A stretch of 64,000 bases of DNA from Mortierella sp. BCC40632 (GCA_011634665.1 WAEK01000005.1:2799001-2863000); one strand, 5' to 3'. Positions 33,601 to 46,879 are shown, counted from the first letter of the stretch. Translations and numbers: made by a program. The notes: generated by a model not told the origin, from the sequence alone.

Positions 33601-36600
33601 ATCTGAAGATTCTTATTGCTGTCTGCAAGACGCAACTTTAGCGCTCCTGGGAGACCTCCAATATTAGGCTTGATACGCTTATTTGCTTCCAGGATCGCCA
33701 CGACCTTATCCAGACCTTCCTTGCGGACCTTCCAGTTGGCATCTCCACATTCCTCCAAGAGCGCAGATGTAAACTGATTTGAGATATCAATTCTAGGGAA
33801 AAGTTCCTCGACTGCTGCACCGGCTCCTTCTGAGGTTTCTTCGGCGGCTCCTTTTGTGACCTGGGGTGGCTCCATATCAGCTACCTTGGCGAACTCAGCG
33901 TCAATAGCAGACAGAAGAGCAGAGTTGCAGTCCTCAACAAACGTTCGAATCCCTGAGTGCCAAGAAGAGTCAATGTGAGTATACGATCTCAGAGAGCGAG
34001 GAGAACTAATAAAGCTACATTTCGTTCCGAGTAAGATCATTACCTGGTCCAATAAACCGACGAAGAGTGCCCAAAACAGAGACTGCATTCGTACGAACGG
34101 CTGCATTCGCACTGCCTAGAGCGACCTTCAAGAAGTCGATGAGATCTCGCACCTGGACGCCAGTGATTCCGAAATCTTCCAGTTGTTGATTGATCCAGAC
34201 CAAAGAGTCTGCAAGGGCTTTTGGTGCTTTCAATTTCTTTAGCGGGTCGTATGATTGACTCAGGACAAACTGAAGGGATATTGTTTCAGCATATGCTGTC
34301 AAACACTCTCCAGCAGCTTTCTTCAGTTTGATATCTCCCATCTTGTCAATCATGGCTAGTAAATAATAATAATAATACAAAAAATGTATTGTTAGACGAC
34401 AATAAAAACACTGAAAGACAGGGGCTGCTCGAATTATTTGTCGATTGGCCTACCTGGAATAGTAAGCGCAGCACACGCTTTCGAAAACGAGGGCAGCTTT
34501 TGCGCCTGGAGTTGAAAAATGCCATAAAGCTTAGTCGTGACCTGGAAGTTGCTTTCTTTCCAACCAGGCTTTTTGGCCAATACTCGTGTAATCAACTCTG
34601 CTTCGAACTCAGGGTTGTTATCCACGAGCTCATGAAGTTTCTCCATGGCCTCCAAACGGATCTTCCAGCTAGAGTCTCCGAATTCAGCAATCAATCCAGG
34701 TGTAAGGAACTCAGCTGCCTGATCCTCTGCTGATTCATTGGAGAATTTGTAGCGTATTGGCTCGTCCTCTTTCTTTGAACCACCGGCCACTGCTGGCGCC
34801 GCCTTTTTGACTCCCGTGGACGCACTAGAGGCTGCAGGGGCCTTGGCAGCGGGTGGTTTCTTTGCTGCTGAAGAGAGTGCTGGGGGTTTAGCGACTGGTT
34901 TCTTCGCAGGAGCCTCTGGAGCTTTGGCGGGTGCAGCGGGTTTCTAAAAGTAGAATACAGTAAATTAGTCTTAAAAATGGTTTACATGATAGGAGCTCTA
35001 ACCACTGAGCAATATGCCAAAAAGAGCATTACCTTGGCTGGAGGTTTAGCTGCGGCCTTTGGCGGCGCAGCCTTTGGCGGAGGCGCAACAGCAGCAGGTT
35101 TGGCCTTGACAACAGCTTTTTCGCAGTACTCCTTCACTTTGCCCATCTTGACTGTATCTAATGTTTCTGTAAATGGCGCCAATAGTTTCTCTCCACAGCA
35201 CTTCATCAAAGTACCAAGAGCCTCCGCTGCTGCCTCACGGACATTAGCATCTCCATCATCAAAAGACTTGACCAAAAGATCGCATGCTGTCTTGGTCTCT
35301 AGTTTTGAAGGAGAAATCTTGATCTCTTTGAGGCGATGAGTCTGAAGTTTGATGACCTCTGCTCTGATCTGGGGATTTTTGTGAGAGATGTTTGCCGTTG
35401 TGTCCTCCAGTAATTCTGCATATGATATCTAAATGGAGTTGCAACAAAATGTTAATCCATGTCGAGCGCATCATAGTATTCTAATCCTGTAGATAAAATT
35501 TTGGTGCATGGGTGGCTCCTTACTGTGCTGTACATTGCGTTAAGAGCTCCCGATAGAGCCTCAATCACAGCCGGCTTACGCTCTTTGAGACGATCCATGA
35601 CTAGTCCAGCTACTGATGACTTGTACTTTGAGAAACTCTCGCGCAATCCTCTGGCCAATCCTTCAAGGCAGTTTGCTGCAACAATGACAATGTTGATGTT
35701 GGTGTCAGCCATGCGCTATTAGGATAAAAAAAACACGACATATGGACACTCTTAAGAATCTCCCTTTCAACACTCTTCTGTTGTCCGTCTGGTACAAGAA
35801 TACAAAAGAAATGGTATATCTACCTTTCCAAGAGCGCTAACAAGCTCTGAATACGAGCCGTCACTAATCTTTGGCGACTTGCAGAGTGTCAACAGTCCAT
35901 CCAGAGCTTCTTTCCTCTCCTGCCATTTCTTGGAAGCCAACAGCTCATAGAAATTGCTCTCCATCTTTGCATTGACATCCACAGGATCTACCAAGTCCAG
36001 AGGATCCACAATCTCCATATCCTCTTCTGCTTCTTCTTCATCTCCATCTTCATCGGCATCAGCAGATCCAGTCGTTGCTTCTGCCGCAGCGGCCATTTCG
36101 GCCTGTTGTGATCGAAGATACTTCAGCTGTGTTGGTTTCTCATTTGGCAACTTTTCAAAAGCCTCGGTTAGCTCTTTCACTTGCACCGGCTTCAATTCCT
36201 CGAGTGAGGGGAGGATGGCCTTTCCGATCCATCGGTAAAGTTCTATTGTCAGAGCACTGGCTTCCGCGCGGACGTTCTTATCCGAATGTCCAAAAAGAGG
36301 TGGCAGCTTCTTTAGAAGTATCTTGAGATTGACATTCTTGACGCCAAATGTTCTAAAAAGAGAGTTCCCATCCAGTGACACAACAGATGCATGATTAGTC
36401 GGCTGAGACGTTATCCATTAGAGCATTCCCGTTTGAGGGTGTAAACGCATAAAAAAAAAGTCATACCGAATTATGGCGGCGAGTGCGTTCGTCGTCGTGG
36501 CGACGAGTTTTGGTAGCTTTGCACTCAATCCTGGCAATACATCTTCCTATAGTTACAAAAGTGAAAGAGGGTGCATCATCGAAGCTTAAGTCAATTTTTC

Positions 36601-37304
36601 CTGGCTGAGTCGAAGGTTTGTGGTTGTGGATGCTTTTCCAAACCGCGTGACCTACAATGACAGGATCCGGAGAGTCCACTTCGACATAGAGTAGAATAAG
36701 CTCTAGAGCCTTGGTCTTTGTGCCTGTCCTGGTGGCAGACAAACACTTCTCGACGACTGCAGGGACAACTTCGCTCTTTGTACTAGGGAGCATGATCGCA
36801 CACGGTGTAGCGTTAGTACCATTGATCAGAATCATGGAACACTCCTGGATCATGCAGCTGTTGCACCTTGAAGCAATGAATGGATATGCATCCATGACAA
36901 ATAGGACGCTCACCTGTTTGGATCCGGTGCATTCTCCACAAATTGAATGAGCGTAGCCAATCCTGATTCTTGCGCAACGGCATTCGAGTCGAGTGCAATT
37001 TTTTTTAGAGACCCTGCAAAACGCCGAAAGTCGGATGATTCGACACTGGTACGGAAAAGCTTGGCTAGCTCTTCATAGGCAGAGACACGGGCTTTCCAGT
37101 TCTAGCGGACGATGGGAGGGGGTCAAGTGAATTCAGCTTTTTAGCTTTTGTCGGACGCATACCACACAGCACGCATAATCCCAATGAACCCCGATCCTAT
37201 GACCAGGCAATCAGAACAGAGCTGCATACCTTGTTCTCCAGCCTCTCCTGGACTGGAATGGAGTTGAAGTTTTCCTCTGGCGCATTCCCTCCGAATTCAT
37301 CCAT
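29896..37304 (-). CDS. XMAP215/CKAP5/Stu2-family microtubule polymerase with five TOG domains
   Basis: Twelve exons: 37230-37304, 36914-37101, 36656-36782, 36467-36546, 35824-36352, 35524-35715, 35033-35428, 34454-34943, 34044-34355, 31101-33952, 30622-31014 and 29896-30507 (2081 aa). HEAT-type TOG repeats occur at about 15-240 (TOG1, with the signature RTGTKTKALELILLYVE), 275-510, 590-800, 835-1080 and 1290-1500. They are separated by an acidic linker (near 255-275), K/A/P-rich basic linkers that can contact microtubules (near 505-585) and a P/G-rich linker before TOG5. The C-terminus is S/G/Q-rich with a helical segment (MAAKERAQTVALMKERLARMK). The protein adds tubulin at microtubule plus ends and at spindle and nucleation sites. 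Model yeasts (Stu2, Dis1, Alp14) have two TOGs; this layout and length match the animal/amoeba five-TOG form. Confidence 0.9.
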
Positions 37305-37985
37305 GAGGTCGTTTGTGGTGTGGGCAGGTACAGGTGAGATGGATGGGTGAACTGTCTCAGGAACGGTGGGTGAGAGTTGGAAGCAAACGATGTAGACAGA
37401 CTACTGAGAGAAAGAAAAAAAAAATGAATGCCTGGGTTGGTGTACGATGACAAAGGGAAGGGCGAAGGAACGAGGAGGCAGAGTTGAGCAAAAGCGGGAG
37501 GGCAGAGGGATGAAGGAGAGATCGGGCAATGGCCTGCGTACGGAGACGTGTGGGAGACGGAGGCCTGAAAAAAGGGATGTGTCGTGGTGAAGAAGGACGG
37601 AGTTAACGCAGGATAGGTCCAAATAAAACTAACTATAGGGCCGAGCAGAGGATGTCCTGGCGGGAAGTAGGTGATTAGAAGCGGAATGAAGGTGGGACCA
37701 ACGTGCTGCAGGACTGATGGGACAGAGGCGGGACGGGATGATTGGGATGATGGACGATTGAATTGAGGAGAACGAGTATCACAATGACCAGTTGGCTCAA
37801 ATAGCCAGTCCAGTGTCCTCATCATTGGGTGGGTCCCGTGATGCGCCCGTGGGATCCTGCGTTAAACCGTCAAACCCCTTCCCACAGTGCAACGTGGTTG
37901 TTGCTTGCCAACGTCCGGTCAGGCAGGGGCACAGGGGAAACAACAGAGTGCAGCCAGAAGTGGGAGGTACAAGGATGGTCAAGCT
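37305..37985. other. Spacer between exportin-5 3' end and XMAP215 start
   Basis: About 680 bp serve as 5' region for the XMAP215 gene (-) and downstream region of exportin-5. An A-run lies at 37417-37424. ORFs here are S/P-rich and have no homology that I recognise. Confidence 0.55.
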
Positions 37986-37991
37986 TTTATT
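37986..37991 (-). terminator. Polyadenylation signal of the exportin-5 gene
   Basis: AATAAA on the minus strand, starting only 4 nt after the stop codon (37995-37997) of the exportin gene. Confidence 0.5.
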
Positions 37992-37994
37992 TTG

Positions 37995-40900
37995 TCACTC
38001 CTCATCAAAGAGTGATGCGAGGCCGTCTCCAATATCCTCATCCTGAACAGAGTCAAGTACGCTACTTGACGGCTTTTCATAGCTCCCTGCAATTGTTCTA
38101 ATGGGCGCCAATGTTTGCTGCTGCTCTTTCTGCTTGAACCACTCAGATTTGGCAACTCCAATGATCCCCTGTAAAAAGTTGCGCACAAGCGCATGCTTTC
38201 GAGACTTGTTTGTTGGGAGCATAAGCTCCTGCTCAAAGGCCTTTAAATAAGACAAAAAATCATAGAAAATAGAATGTGACAGTTAGTTTGACCTAGTCTC
38301 TCTCCGTATCATGGACCCATTAAAGATCCTCGATAGATCATAGTACCTCCAGGCGTGTATTGTCCGCTCCAAGTAGCTCTTGAAGTGCTCTTTTCGGGGC
38401 ATCGTCCAAAGCTCGGACCTCGACATAGACCTCCGTAATTAGAAATACGAGTTTGTCTTGACCTTCTTGATGGTAAGGATCATGCAGCGCCTCTAGCGAC
38501 GCCTTGAGCACTAGACCTGAAAAGATTCTAACAGCTTCCTGTGTCGCAGGAAAGTTTTGAATCAGAACAGACAAGACACACTGAGCCGTCTCAGTAGCCT
38601 TGACGCATGCCCGAGTATCCTTGAAAGTCAAAAGGTGGCAAAGCAACGTAATGAAGGATTGCCAGATGGTTGGGTGAGAAAGAACGAATATTGTTAAAGG
38701 CACTGTCTCCTTTTGTTGCAGAGGTTGTCGAGTGAGATTTCCTGAGATTCCCTCAGCGACAGGCTTGGAGCTGCCTCTACTCGGCTCGACCATTGAGTGC
38801 AGAAAGCCAGCAACGGATCGTGAAAGGTCACGCAACATAAACTCTCTGACAATCTCATCCGAGATATCCATTTCTTCGAGATCCTCTTTCTCATCTATGA
38901 CAAGCCCTTCTTCGGACATCTCCATCCAATACTTCAAAAGCCTCTGATCAAGATAAGGGAGAAGTACCCCGAGAAGGTGCGATAGCTCTGTTCCCATGTA
39001 TTCCTTAGGGCAGTTAAGGACAATTGACTGCACAACAATGACAATAAGAAATCGCAATTGTCGGTTAGTCATGCTATCCACATGAGAGAATAAAGATTGC
39101 TCGAGAATAGTTGGAAGCGATGGAGTCGAATAAAATGCTGGTCCGAGTGTTGAGATTTGGGCAAGTAATTTGTACGTGTGATCTCGGAGGAGGATAAACC
39201 AGACTCGAAGATCTGAAGTCAGCTTGTTCATCGACAAATTGGTAGAAGTGCTAGAGCTCGCACTTGTTATTCTACCCGTAACCATCATCTCCTTTTCCTC
39301 AACAGAATGTGTCAAGACTTGGGTCATTTCTGGTGAGAACTGTGCCCATTGTTGAGGGTCACAAGCGGCGTTGAGGCAATAAATGGTCGATAGTAGGTTG
39401 GGAAGTAATGTTCCTACGCTTGACGCCCACAGTCCAGATTCCCGAGGTTCATCAATATCGATTGTTTCCTTAATAAAGGCCAGCAGGGTATCAATGGTCC
39501 ATGACAGCCTAGAGCGACGAGTGGAAATTCTCCCTTGAATTTGATCAAGTTCCTCCAAACTTGGAGTCCTCTTCCATGACTCAGAAAGTTCCTCTGCCCC
39601 TGAAAACCTCAAGAATTCCTCAGGATTCGATAATATCAGTTTGAAGTCCTGTGCTTGAAAATCATTAATGATAGGCGCAACTACTTTCTGAAATACCGGG
39701 CGTTTATCCTGCATCAAGTCTGAGTTGAATCCAATAACGAGCAGGAATGACATCAAAGTTTTCTTTTCAGTTGGTGAGATAATGTTCTGGTGAATGAGAC
39801 GCTGAACTGCCGCTTCTACTTCTCCATAAATGGGATAGAGTGTATTAGGGATCGCCCTTCCAATCTTCACAAGTGTTGTCGCAGATCGTCTACGCAGATC
39901 GCGGATATCGTACGCCTTCTTATCCGGCAAGGGATACTCAACAGTTTTGAACAGCTATTGTACAATGCGAGGTCATGTCAGCCATTTAGAGATGAAAACA
40001 AAATGCGAAAACACATTTGCAAACTATGACCTGGATTTTTTTTCAATTGGCGGGGTACCTTGTCCAGACAGGGGAAAAGTAAGACCGAGTTCAGTTTGAA
40101 CATTTCTGTAAACACGTGCAATGAAACAACAACTCTGTCGAGAGCCACTGGGGACTGAAAAAAGAGAAACTATTAGGAAACATGTTCAGCAAATGTCGTA
40201 TTCATGAAAATTGTGAATTCTAACCTTTGGGTAGTAGTCAATAAGCGTCCGTAGAAGCATGTTCATTGTCTCTAAAACCTGATAAAAACGATGCCCATTA
40301 GTTTTCAAAATACTCTATCCAAGAGTATTCCTTGTAAAGAGAAGAGATGTACCTGTGCCGACTGTGCATGTGTCTTGTCATTGATTAGATCGGTGAGGCT
40401 GGAAACTGCAGCTTCCATTAAAGTCAGTGCTCCATCGAAAGAAGCAAACCAGGTTGGATCTTTGGCTATCCAAGGGAACGCAAAATGCTTGGTCAATATC
40501 GGAGATAGAATGATCGCCTCTTGACTTTCTGCTAAAACCAGTTTGCAGTCTACCTGAAGCATTAGGTGGAATATCTATCGCTAAAGTAGCAGAGACTCGG
40601 CTCGCAACCCAGAGGAGTGCATCCAATGGCTAATGGTAATGGTCAGTTAACAAAATGGCATTTTTCATAAGATGTATGACCGCGTATAAACGTCTGAGAG
40701 CTTACCACGGCTGGTACTCCAAGATGTACCACATCGACAGCCTTTTGGAACATTTGTCCCGCTCGAAGCCGGAACTCTGTCACTGAATCAAAGTCAAGGG
40801 ACGCAAAGTGCCGATACATCGGCTCAACCTCTCGGCGGCTCTCATATCCCCGTTCGAGTTGAACGGAGTAAAGCTCTAGAAGTGAAGGAATAGAGGCATG

Positions 40901-43001
40901 GACATTCGAGTCCTATCTCGCTGCTTAATACCATAGAGCACAGCACACACTCTAACATACATTACGTTCGTATTCCGTGAAGGTACCTTTGAAAGCGTTT
41001 CATGACGCAAAACAGCTGCCCAAAAGAATGAGACAATGGACGAGATTAAAATCGAAGGATGTGAGGCCATAGTGTAGAGTAACTGTAGAAACCTAAAGTC
41101 GAGGGGCATTGTCAGTTATATGTGGTCTAGAGATAAGGCAAAAGTTGATTGAGCGAATCGAGACATACTTGTGCAAATTTTTAGGCACATGAGTATTGCG
41201 CTTTGCGCATATATGTTGCTCTCCAAGGTTAACAGTGGCCTAGATACGGAAGGCAATGGGGACTGTTAACCAAAACAGTATCTAGTACGATTGCCCAGGT
41301 CTCTTAATGTGTGAGCTGCCGATTTTACCTGAACCAACTTCTGAACAAAGAGATAAGACTCTCCCTCGACGGCCTGGGTTGCATATGTGGCATATGCTTG
41401 GGATAATATGTCAATCCCACCTTCTTCAAGAAATGGCCAGATGGTTTTCTCGCGCTCTCCGTCGGTCATATTTCTACAGGCGAGGATATCAAGACTTTCG
41501 GCGGCAGCCTACATAACGACAGTGTGAGAATCGAGTGTTTGACTGAACGTTTTGAGAATTCCATATAGCTAAAGTATAATGACAATTCCGGATACTTGCC
41601 AGCCGAATCCTCTCGGAGGTAGACAACAGGGTCTGACATATCAACCTGGCTACGGATGTAGATGCGATAGATCTTGACACAAAATAAATGAGTGACTGGT
41701 GTAAATAAAAAGCACTTGAGCAGTTGGAAGCTGAGGCACTGCTGGACTTACCCAATGATCACCCAATCAAGCATAGATGTGAGGGCCAAAAGCGCAGCAT
41801 GTGCAATTTTTTCATCCGAGCTTCCTTTTGACTGGTGGTAGCATGTGCGAGACAATAGTAGACTGTTAGCTTACACTGTATCGGCAATTGCTAAAGTGTG
41901 GTTGATCCAAGAAGCAGAGTAGAATTACCTCCGCAGTGCATCGAGGCACAAGTTCCCGTAGAAGAATTGATATCTTGTTCATCCACCCATCGTTTCCGCT
42001 TTCTCCAAGCATGAGCGTCACCTCGTTTTGATGGCCTTTGACGCCATCGGGGTATCGTTCTTTGAGGACGCTCTCGCTTGACATGATGACAAGGAGTCCA
42101 GCACGAAGATCTTTCGATCGTAACCCAGCAACTGCGTCGTCAAAGACGAAGACGTCTTCACACAGCGATCGCAGTATGAGAAGCACCATCTCTCTTGCCG
42201 TCTCCTATAGATAATAGTCAGAAATTGATCAGAGTCAACCATACGGCTATATATCCCGATGGTATGCTTTGGGTTCGCACGTCTAGCTTACGTCTTTATG
42301 GAATTGTTCTCTTAGGAAAGCATCCATGCCATCCCATACTCCTGGCCACTCTCGTTTCGCGACCTCCACAAAGAGACGCGCCACCTTCTCTTTGATAAAG
42401 TTTCGTTCTTCCATCAAAGGAAGGATGCCCTAGATTAAAGCACGAGGTAAGCCTTTGTCCTGATACGGTTCTGTGACAAAGCTCTACTATGAGTTGATCA
42501 AATATCCAATGGTGGAATACCTCGGATACAAGGGATATCGCATTCGCTCGGATCTGCTCTTTGATTTCGGGTGAGATAGAGCCGTCAGTCCACCTGTATC
42601 GGACAGTGTTCTCGACCATCCCAAGTCCAAAATGGCGAACATGATCCGGCTGCCGGTTATCCTTGTGTGCCAGGTAGTAGCCATAAAGTGGTGCTGAAGG
42701 ATCCTGCTTCAGTGATTCACAGTACTACATCGGAAAAGGGGTGGGTTAGACTTTCCATGAAAAAGGTACTCAAAAAGGTGGAGCTAGATTAATTGGTAGT
42801 TAGTCTTCAGCAAAAATCCTACCGCTTGTGCCTGTTGTCGCGCCTCGTTTGAAGCAGAGACGTTATAAATTGTTTCCAGTGCAACAATCAAGTTTCTCAA
42901 GACTAAATAGATGTAAGAATATTTAAATGAGGTTAATACTTGAATGGACAGATTAGGGTCCTTTCGTGGAATCGGATCAGGATCTTGCCATTGTCATCCA
43001 T
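37995..43001 (-). CDS. Exportin-5 / Msn5-type karyopherin
   Basis: Seventeen exons: 42989-43001, 42823-42902, 42521-42724, 42292-42429, 41929-42204, 41752-41831, 41600-41672, 41329-41508, 41169-41239, 40987-41092, 40706-40873, 40554-40629, 40353-40465, 40225-40278, 40059-40154, 38347-39954 and 37995-38240 (1193 aa, close to human exportin-5). The N-terminus has the importin-beta-like region: RHFGLGMVENTVRYRW, then VAKREWPGVWDGMDAFL, then the exportin-1-like block ELVLLILRSLCEDVFVF. The rest is HEAT-like alpha-solenoid. The family exports phosphoproteins (yeast Msn5) or double-stranded/pre-micro RNA (animals) with Ran-GTP. Two introns appear to use GC donors (after the 13-nt first exon and at 41599). 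The first exon and the exon 10/11 join are the least certain parts. Confidence 0.87.
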
Positions 43002-43065
43002 GTTGATGGAAACAAACAGGGTTTAGAGGTGTCCTGAACTCAGACAATATCAGTAAGAAGAGGAG

Positions 43066-43197
43066 CTCAATAAGGTATGGAGGCGGTAAATTCGCAATCT
43101 CGTGGACCGATCATCCCAAGCCTCATCAAGGTCGATGTCTTCAAAAGGATTCAGCTCCATCTCTTCCTGTTTGCCTTTATTGTACTCATCCTCGATC
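43066..43197 (-). pseudogene. Acidic coding-like fragment upstream of exportin-5
   Basis: On the minus strand a CTAG acceptor-like site precedes an open stretch with coding-like composition (EDEYNKGKQEEMELNPFEDI, then DLDEAWDDRSTRLRIYRL). It has no ATG of its own before the internal Met and ends at a TGA. It may be an orphan exon or remnant. The opposite strand holds a 90-residue ORF in the same place. No family recognised. Confidence 0.25.
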
Positions 43198-44376
43198 TAG
43201 CTCCGCTAGGACATTCAACAGGAGCAACTCTTTTGCTTAGTGTATCAGATATCTTCACTCCATGGAATATATTTGGCCTTGATGCATTGTACCTGAGAGT
43301 CTCCAAAGCGCGGGGCGGTGGGTACCTCTACGTTAAACCAATAGTGTAAATCTAGAGTAACCGCGCTTGGGTTCCAGCAGTTCTTAGGTGAAGACTGATC
43401 ATAAGTCGGACAGGAGGCACCGCACAGATCACAGCAGGCAAAAGAATCGTGAGCGTCGTGTTGGCATCAAGGGCACTATTCAGGGTTTGTATGGTCTCGT
43501 TGTGGGAGGTCCGAAATTATTTTACGACAGGATGGCATCACTTTACACTCGACTGCTATGTTCTTACTCATTGTACGGTTAGAAGGAATGGACCTAAAGA
43601 TTACCTACAGGAATGGCAGTTCTGTCGCATGGAGTACACTCAAAAATTACAACTCTGGAACCACCATCGCGACGTGTATCATGGTTCTTCGTCATTTCTC
43701 AATAAATGAAAGTAGCATAGCAATCGCATTTACAGATACTGGATTCTCTCCAATAGTTTACCGAAGAATTTGATGGAGAGCTTGCTGACTTCCTGGATGA
43801 CGATTAAGGCTAAATATGGCCCCTCTGGAGTTGGGAATAACCCCCCCGCTTTATTCAGCAAGCTCAATGCAACGCAAACATGGAGGTTGGACTCACGCAT
43901 CACTCGTATGGCTCCTGAGTGACCCTGACTTACCCACACTGGGTGGATCCTTCTCAATGCTCAACCATGGCTCAAGGTATCTAACCCGCCGTCGAGAATT
44001 CCTTTAATGCTGCGACAGAGGCCAGGGCCTCGTTTCTTTCAAAAGCCGATCGTTAGGAGTCTTTGCCAATTTACCAGCGGACAACTTGCACATTTACTCT
44101 TCCTAGGCGTACACCTGTAGATGCTACTTTGCAAACACCTCCATTAAAATGCACTGTTGACCTACACTCCGTCAAACACATCTATAATATTGCATCATAC
44201 CATTCTTTGGCAATACGTTCTCACGGTTCCTTGCAGCTCTCGGGATAGTTAGGGTAGGCGTCAAGCCGTCTTTCAAGCTCTGACCACATATGTTCTGAAA
44301 AATGATAGCTTTTCGAGCTCTATAAATAGGGACTAGTATACCCGCGCGGCTTCGCACCCGCTAGAATCTCTCTCTC

Positions 44377-44413
<37 letters not shown>

Positions 44414-44874
44414 TTTGCCTCTTTCTAAGCTATTATGGATTGTGTTTGGGTATGTGCCGACTGTAATGCCCCGGCCTATGGAAGCGAGAACTTGTGCAAT
44501 CTGTCGCATTTGACTAACGCCAGTGTTCTCCATCGACGAATGCCTTTCTATTGGTAGTGATCTTCCACGGGTTTCTTTGGGCGTCAGCACATAACGTAGA
44601 GGCATTCTGCGACTTCGCTTGTGCATGTAAAATTTACTCCGCTGACAAATGTTATGACTATTTGAACCGGAGAAGCTGTGGTAAGCATAGCAGAAGATGT
44701 AGTAGTGATACCGCTGCTACGACCTTTGCAATATCATAATTGTCCACAGTCTCTCTTAGTTTACACTTAGTTGCTGTCCTATCTATCAAAACCTTGTCCA
44801 AATCTTCCTGCTGCCTCGGTCGTTGATTCCTTGGATCAGAAAAAAAAAATAAAAAGGATCCTGAAGAAATCATG

Positions 44875-44912
<38 letters not shown>

Positions 44913-45737
44913 TGTGAAGAAATGACTAGCGAAAATGGGGAGATTTATTAATACCTTTCTATCGGCAAAGGAATATATCCCGCAGCCCCAACACTGTAGA
45001 ATGGCAGAGAAGGTATCCAATGGGTGAACTATCGTAGGAAGTAGCCCATTAAACTGTTTACATACTGAGGGTGTCTCCAGCAATAGGGCAAAGGAAAAAC
45101 TTAAACGTGCAGAGATCCTGCCTCACCCCTGTCCCACCCGTACCCCACACATTTCTCACTTACTTGGTACAGGACAAAATGTCGCAATGCAGGAGCAAAG
45201 GTCTGACGAGAGAAAAAGAAAGATGAGAAGAAAAGAATAAAAGAAAGATAAATAAGAAAGAGAGCAAAAGGGAGAAAGAGAAGGAAGAGAAAGGATACGA
45301 GACAGAGAAGAGAAGAGAAAGAGAAAGAGAAAGAGAAAGAGAAAGAATGAAAGAAAGAAAGAAAGAAAGAAAGAAAAAAAGAAAAAAAAAATACTATTTT
45401 GTTCTGCTCAGCTGTATCTGACGGACTCTCTGACCTAAATATCCCCAATGTGTGATTCTTGACATACTTCTGTTCTGCTTCCGCCAACTTCCCTCACGCG
45501 CTTTTTGACATGAATCAGCGCTGGCTGCTTCTTTTTTTCTTCAGGCATCAGGAGGTCCATGTGTGCAGTGCATGGTCTTCGAACTGACATAATCATGAAC
45601 TGATAGGGAAAGAGACTGAGAAAAAGACTTTTTGAAAACACATTCCTCGGGTTAAAGCTGCAGGTTACGCGGTAGCTCTATTTTGCATAGCTGTGGCACG
45701 TAGAACCAAGAGCTTATATTCAAACTCCACCTCCAAC
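43198..45737. other. Accessory spacer with decayed-looking sequence
   Basis: No intact gene is seen. Features are a 34-nt T-run (44379-44412), a 34-nt A-run (about 44875-44908), a GAAA/GAAAGA tract, and short ORFs (for example minus strand 44333-44626, containing PIERHSSMENTGVSQMRQIA) that look coding-like but are not recognised. Confidence 0.4.
45297..45378 (+). repeat. GAGAAA/(GAAA)n purine array
   Basis: About 80 bp of GAGAAA units turning into GAAA units and an A-run; polypyrimidine on the other strand gives poly-F/S ORFs. Confidence 0.9.
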
Positions 45738-45872
45738 CAAACTATCTTTTTTTTCAAATCCTACTTTTTCAAATCCTCCTTTTTTCAAACTATCCTTTTT
45801 CAAATCCTTCTTTTTTTTTTGTCTGTCCTGCTAGAGTGGATGCTAGAGTGGATGAATAAGTGAATAAGTGTA
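45738..45872 (+). repeat. Tandem TTTTTCAAATCCT units and TGCTAGAGTGGA duplication
   Basis: Four to five degenerate copies of a T-run plus CAAATCCT/CAAACTATCCT unit (about 45742-45810) are followed by a duplicated GCTAGAGTGGAT unit and duplicated GAATAAGT. Confidence 0.8.
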
Positions 45873-46029
45873 TGGGTCTGGATGAGTGTGCAAAGAATAA
45901 GGCTAAATTGAAGCAGAGATCTCTTCTCTTCTTTATCTCTCATTGCTGATTGTTGAGCCACTTTTCCAGCACACTGCACTTGGCATCGTTTCATTTTTCA
46001 TTGGGTCAAGTGGTTATCTTGAGAAAATG

Positions 46030-46445
46030 AAATATTGCACCTACGCTTGTATGCATTGCCTCATGAGGGCCACGACAGCCTCGATTTGTTTGTTGCGGCG
46101 AGGGGAGATAAGAAGAAAGACTACAGTCAAGATCGTTAAAAGAAAGAGGCGACCTCGTGTCTTTACAGCGGCCTTGGAAAGGCTGTATTTCACTACCATG
46201 AGCAGGTACTTTTGCTGGATCTCCTTGCGGTCTGTGCATTGACCATCGGCTTGTCTTTTTTTTCCACTCGGCCTTGAACCTTGATCTCAGGTTGACCAGA
46301 TGCTGGACAACTGCTTGCCGCTTGCCTTTGTTGCCACAGTGGCAATTGCAATTACCATGAACTAGTCTTGGTCTCCCACGCTGCACCACACTAATGCGTT
46401 TGTAAATGCTATTTTCGTCTGTTCTCTCGTTTGAGAGTCGTTGAT
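46030..46445 (-). pseudogene. Decayed unrecognised coding remnant
   Basis: One minus-strand frame reads naturally over much of the interval (for example TREQTKIAFTNALVWCSVGD, CTDRKEIQQKYLLMVVKYSL, then a hydrophobic GRLFLLTILTVVFLLI) but is broken by at least two stops. A different frame is open for 150 residues but is R/H/C-rich and less convincing. It could be a degraded gene of unknown type. Confidence 0.25.
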
Positions 46446-46879
46446 GTCGATGTCGCAAAAGCTTTCGTTTCCTTCCTTAAGGATGACGAGGGTCTATGAA
46501 TGAAAAAGCTACATTTGAATGGATGGATCGAACCTATTTTCCGAGGAGCATCGGCCCATTCATCTCAAAGAGAACGGAGGGTCGATTAAGAAGGAGAATC
46601 TTCCTTCTTTGGGCATTGATACCTTTTAGGCTGTTTTAGGCAACGTGCGTAATTAATAGATGGAGCTGTATCGAGTGTTAATCGAGTGTTAACAGTCATT
46701 CTTAACCATTTTCGAGATCAGGTCTAATATCTTCGTACAGTTTCTTGCCATTCTTTCCATTTCTAAGCTTCCATTGCGGTACAACCTCATGATCTACGCG
46801 AGTAATTGGACAGCTACTGAGTGAAGCAACTGACGAGTTGGGTATGAGATGTTTCTTTCAACTCTTCGAACATTAATTC

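Noticed and set aside
44333..44626. 97-residue minus-strand ORF
   Set aside because: Ends in poly-K from the T-run; partly coding-like but no homology recognised and no gene structure, so not called.
46006..46458. 150-residue minus-strand open frame
   Set aside because: R/H/C-rich composition looks like an off-frame translation; a neighbouring frame with stops looks more natural, so listed only as a remnant.
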